Assembly: GCA_025927515.1 (NCBI GenBank)
Contig: JAICLG010000172.1
Coordinates: 1-6,662 of the forward strand
Direction: 5' to 3'
Source: Hyphomicrobium sp.
Lineage (GTDB): Bacteria > Pseudomonadota > Alphaproteobacteria > Rhizobiales > Hyphomicrobiaceae
DNA: 6,662 bases
Position 1 is the stretch's first letter. Every line of letters starts with the position of its first letter. Below are positions 5,956 to 6,662 of the stretch, in pieces. The notes under the pieces were generated by a model that was given only the letters and a program-made list of their open reading frames with translations, searched no databases and was not told the origin of the DNA. Made by a program: the position numbers and the translations under genes.

Positions 5956-5965
5956 ATGCTATCGA
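5931..5965. repeat. Dyad over the candidate bioB promoter
   Basis: TCGATAG (5931-5937) and CTATCGA (5959-5965) are exact reverse complements separated by 21 bp, bracketing the candidate -10 box. A second overlapping pair, TAGTT/AACTA (5935-5939/5947-5951), sits between them. Such placement would suit a repressor operator. It does not match the BioR-type TTATCTATAA pattern as I know it. Confidence 0.35.
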
Positions 5966-5995
5966 CGCGCCTTTCCTGCCATTAGCAGCCTTCTA

Positions 5996-6040
5996 CCTCC
6001 CGGAAAGAGCCGACGGGCGCAAACTGGCGCTTCGGGGAGG
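5996..6040 (+). promoter_or_regulatory. Predicted leader hairpin covering a strong Shine-Dalgarno sequence
   Basis: CCTCCC (5996-6001) pairs with GGGAGG (6035-6040). With G6034 bulged, three further pairs extend the stem (6002-6004 with 6031-6033). An inner GCGC/GCGC pairing (6017-6020/6027-6030) may form within. The 3' arm contains GGGGAGG (6034-6040), four bases before a TTG at 6045 that is in frame with bioB. The hairpin would hide that ribosome site. The fold was worked out by eye, without energies. Confidence 0.35.
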
Positions 6041-6122
6041 CATTTTGGCGGTTGCGGTTCGGGCCGTAAGCGGTGCAAAGATCGACCAACAGGATGCCCG
6101 ATCCGCGGAGACTGCCCAGCAC

Positions 6123-6662
6123 ATGCCATCCAGCGTTACCAGATTCGATACGGCCGCGCGTTCGCCTGCTCGCGTGGCTTCCACTCTCCGCAACGACTGG
6201 ACGCGTGCCGAAGCGCTGGCGCTTTATGACATGCCGCTCATGGATCTGCTGTTCCGGGCGCAGACCGAGCATCGCGCCACGTTCGATCCGAACAAAGTCC
6301 AGATGAGCCGCCTTCTTTCGATCAAGACGGGCGGTTGTGCCGAAGACTGCGGTTATTGCAGCCAGTCTGCGCATCACAAGACCGGCCTCAAAGCGTCGAA
6401 GCTCATGGAGGTCGAGCGGGTTATTTCCGAGGCCAAGAAAGCGAAGGCGCAAGGCGCGACGCGCTACTGCATGGGCGCTGCTTGGCGCAGCCCGAAGGCG
6501 CGCGACATGGATACGGTCGTCGCGATGGTCGAGGGCGTGAAAGCGCTCGGCATGGAAACCTGCATGACGCTCGGCATGCTCTCGGACGATGATATCGTCC
6601 GGCTGCGCGACGCCGGCCTCGATTATTACAATCACAACGTCGATACGTCGGGATCCTACTAC
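6123..6662 (+). CDS. bioB: Biotin synthase BioB (3' end cut by the window)
   Basis: BioB is a radical-SAM enzyme that inserts sulfur into dethiobiotin, the last step of biotin synthesis in the cytoplasm. The window holds the first 180 codons from the ATG at 6123. The radical-SAM cluster motif C72-x3-C76-x2-C79 is seen in TGGCAEDCGYCSQSAHH. Two ligands of the [2Fe-2S] cluster, the sulfur donor, are C116 (RYCMGAAWR) and C147 (METCMTLGML). Spacings match E. coli BioB (Cys53, 57, 60, 97, 128). DYYNHNVDTS near the end is also typical. The ATG has GGAG 12 bases upstream, rather far. An in-frame TTG at 6045, with GGGGAGG four bases before it, would add 26 residues without family support I know of. 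No other biotin gene is in view; others may follow. Confidence 0.95.
   Translation, partial: MPSSVTRFDTAARSPARVASTLRNDWTRAEALALYDMPLMDLLFRAQTEHRATFDPNKVQMSRLLSIKTGGCAEDCGYCSQSAHHKTGLKASKLMEVERVISEAKKAKAQGATRYCMGAAWRSPKARDMDTVVAMVEGVKALGMETCMTLGMLSDDDIVRLRDAGLDYYNHNVDTSGSYY

Noticed and set aside
5941..5985. A 14-codon open frame (ATG to TAG) upstream of bioB that could be a leader peptide
   Set aside because: It has no ribosome site, overlaps the candidate -10 box so may not be transcribed as a whole, and encodes no run of regulatory amino acids.
5982..6635. Long open frame of 217 codons on the minus strand opposite bioB
   Set aside because: It lies antisense to clearly conserved bioB codons and has a composition typical of a GC-rich shadow frame; no family was recognised.

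Overview
This window looks like a chromosomal housekeeping segment from an alphaproteobacterium, most likely of the order Hyphomicrobiales and possibly Hyphomicrobium-like. The evidence is the fairly high GC content by eye, the G/C-ending codons, and gene content and order of a kind common in that group: argJ near mutT, and an NDUFAF5-type methyltransferase beside comF, a glutaredoxin, a Nit1-type amidase and a DUF1178 gene. The genus is inference. I see no transposase, phage gene, tRNA, rRNA, CRISPR array or toxin-antitoxin pair, and I found no convincing new biological system.

Layout. Bases 1-100 are a non-coding leader with a small dyad. Bases 101-2422 (+) hold a compact run: argJ (arginine biosynthesis), tpm (thiopurine/metalloid S-methyltransferase) and mutT (oxidised-nucleotide sanitation). 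The tpm-mutT junction is an ATGA overlap. Next comes a convergent methyltransferase gene (3296-2391, minus strand), the bacterial counterpart of the mitochondrial complex I factor NDUFAF5; its 3' end overlaps mutT by 32 bp. From a 58-bp divergent gap, the plus strand reads comF, then after 129 bp grxC, a Nit1-type amidase and a DUF1178 gene. The last three are packed tightly: a 2-nt gap, then a TAATG junction. After a 244-bp gap containing a candidate promoter and several dyads, the window ends inside bioB (biotin synthase), which is cut at its 3' end.

How the genes may work together. grxC and the amidase gene point to a small glutathione-linked unit: dithiol/disulfide exchange by the glutaredoxin, and removal of deaminated glutathione by the Nit1-type enzyme. 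The translationally coupled DUF1178 protein has a Cys/His pattern that could bind zinc, but its role is unknown. tpm and mutT share a detoxification or damage-control theme but have no direct pathway link to argJ.

Points most worth a second look: the CCYC active site of the glutaredoxin (CPYC is usual); the eroded SAM-binding motif I of the NDUFAF5-like protein; and the bioB leader, where a strong Shine-Dalgarno sequence in front of an in-frame TTG lies inside a predicted hairpin, leaving the bioB start uncertain.
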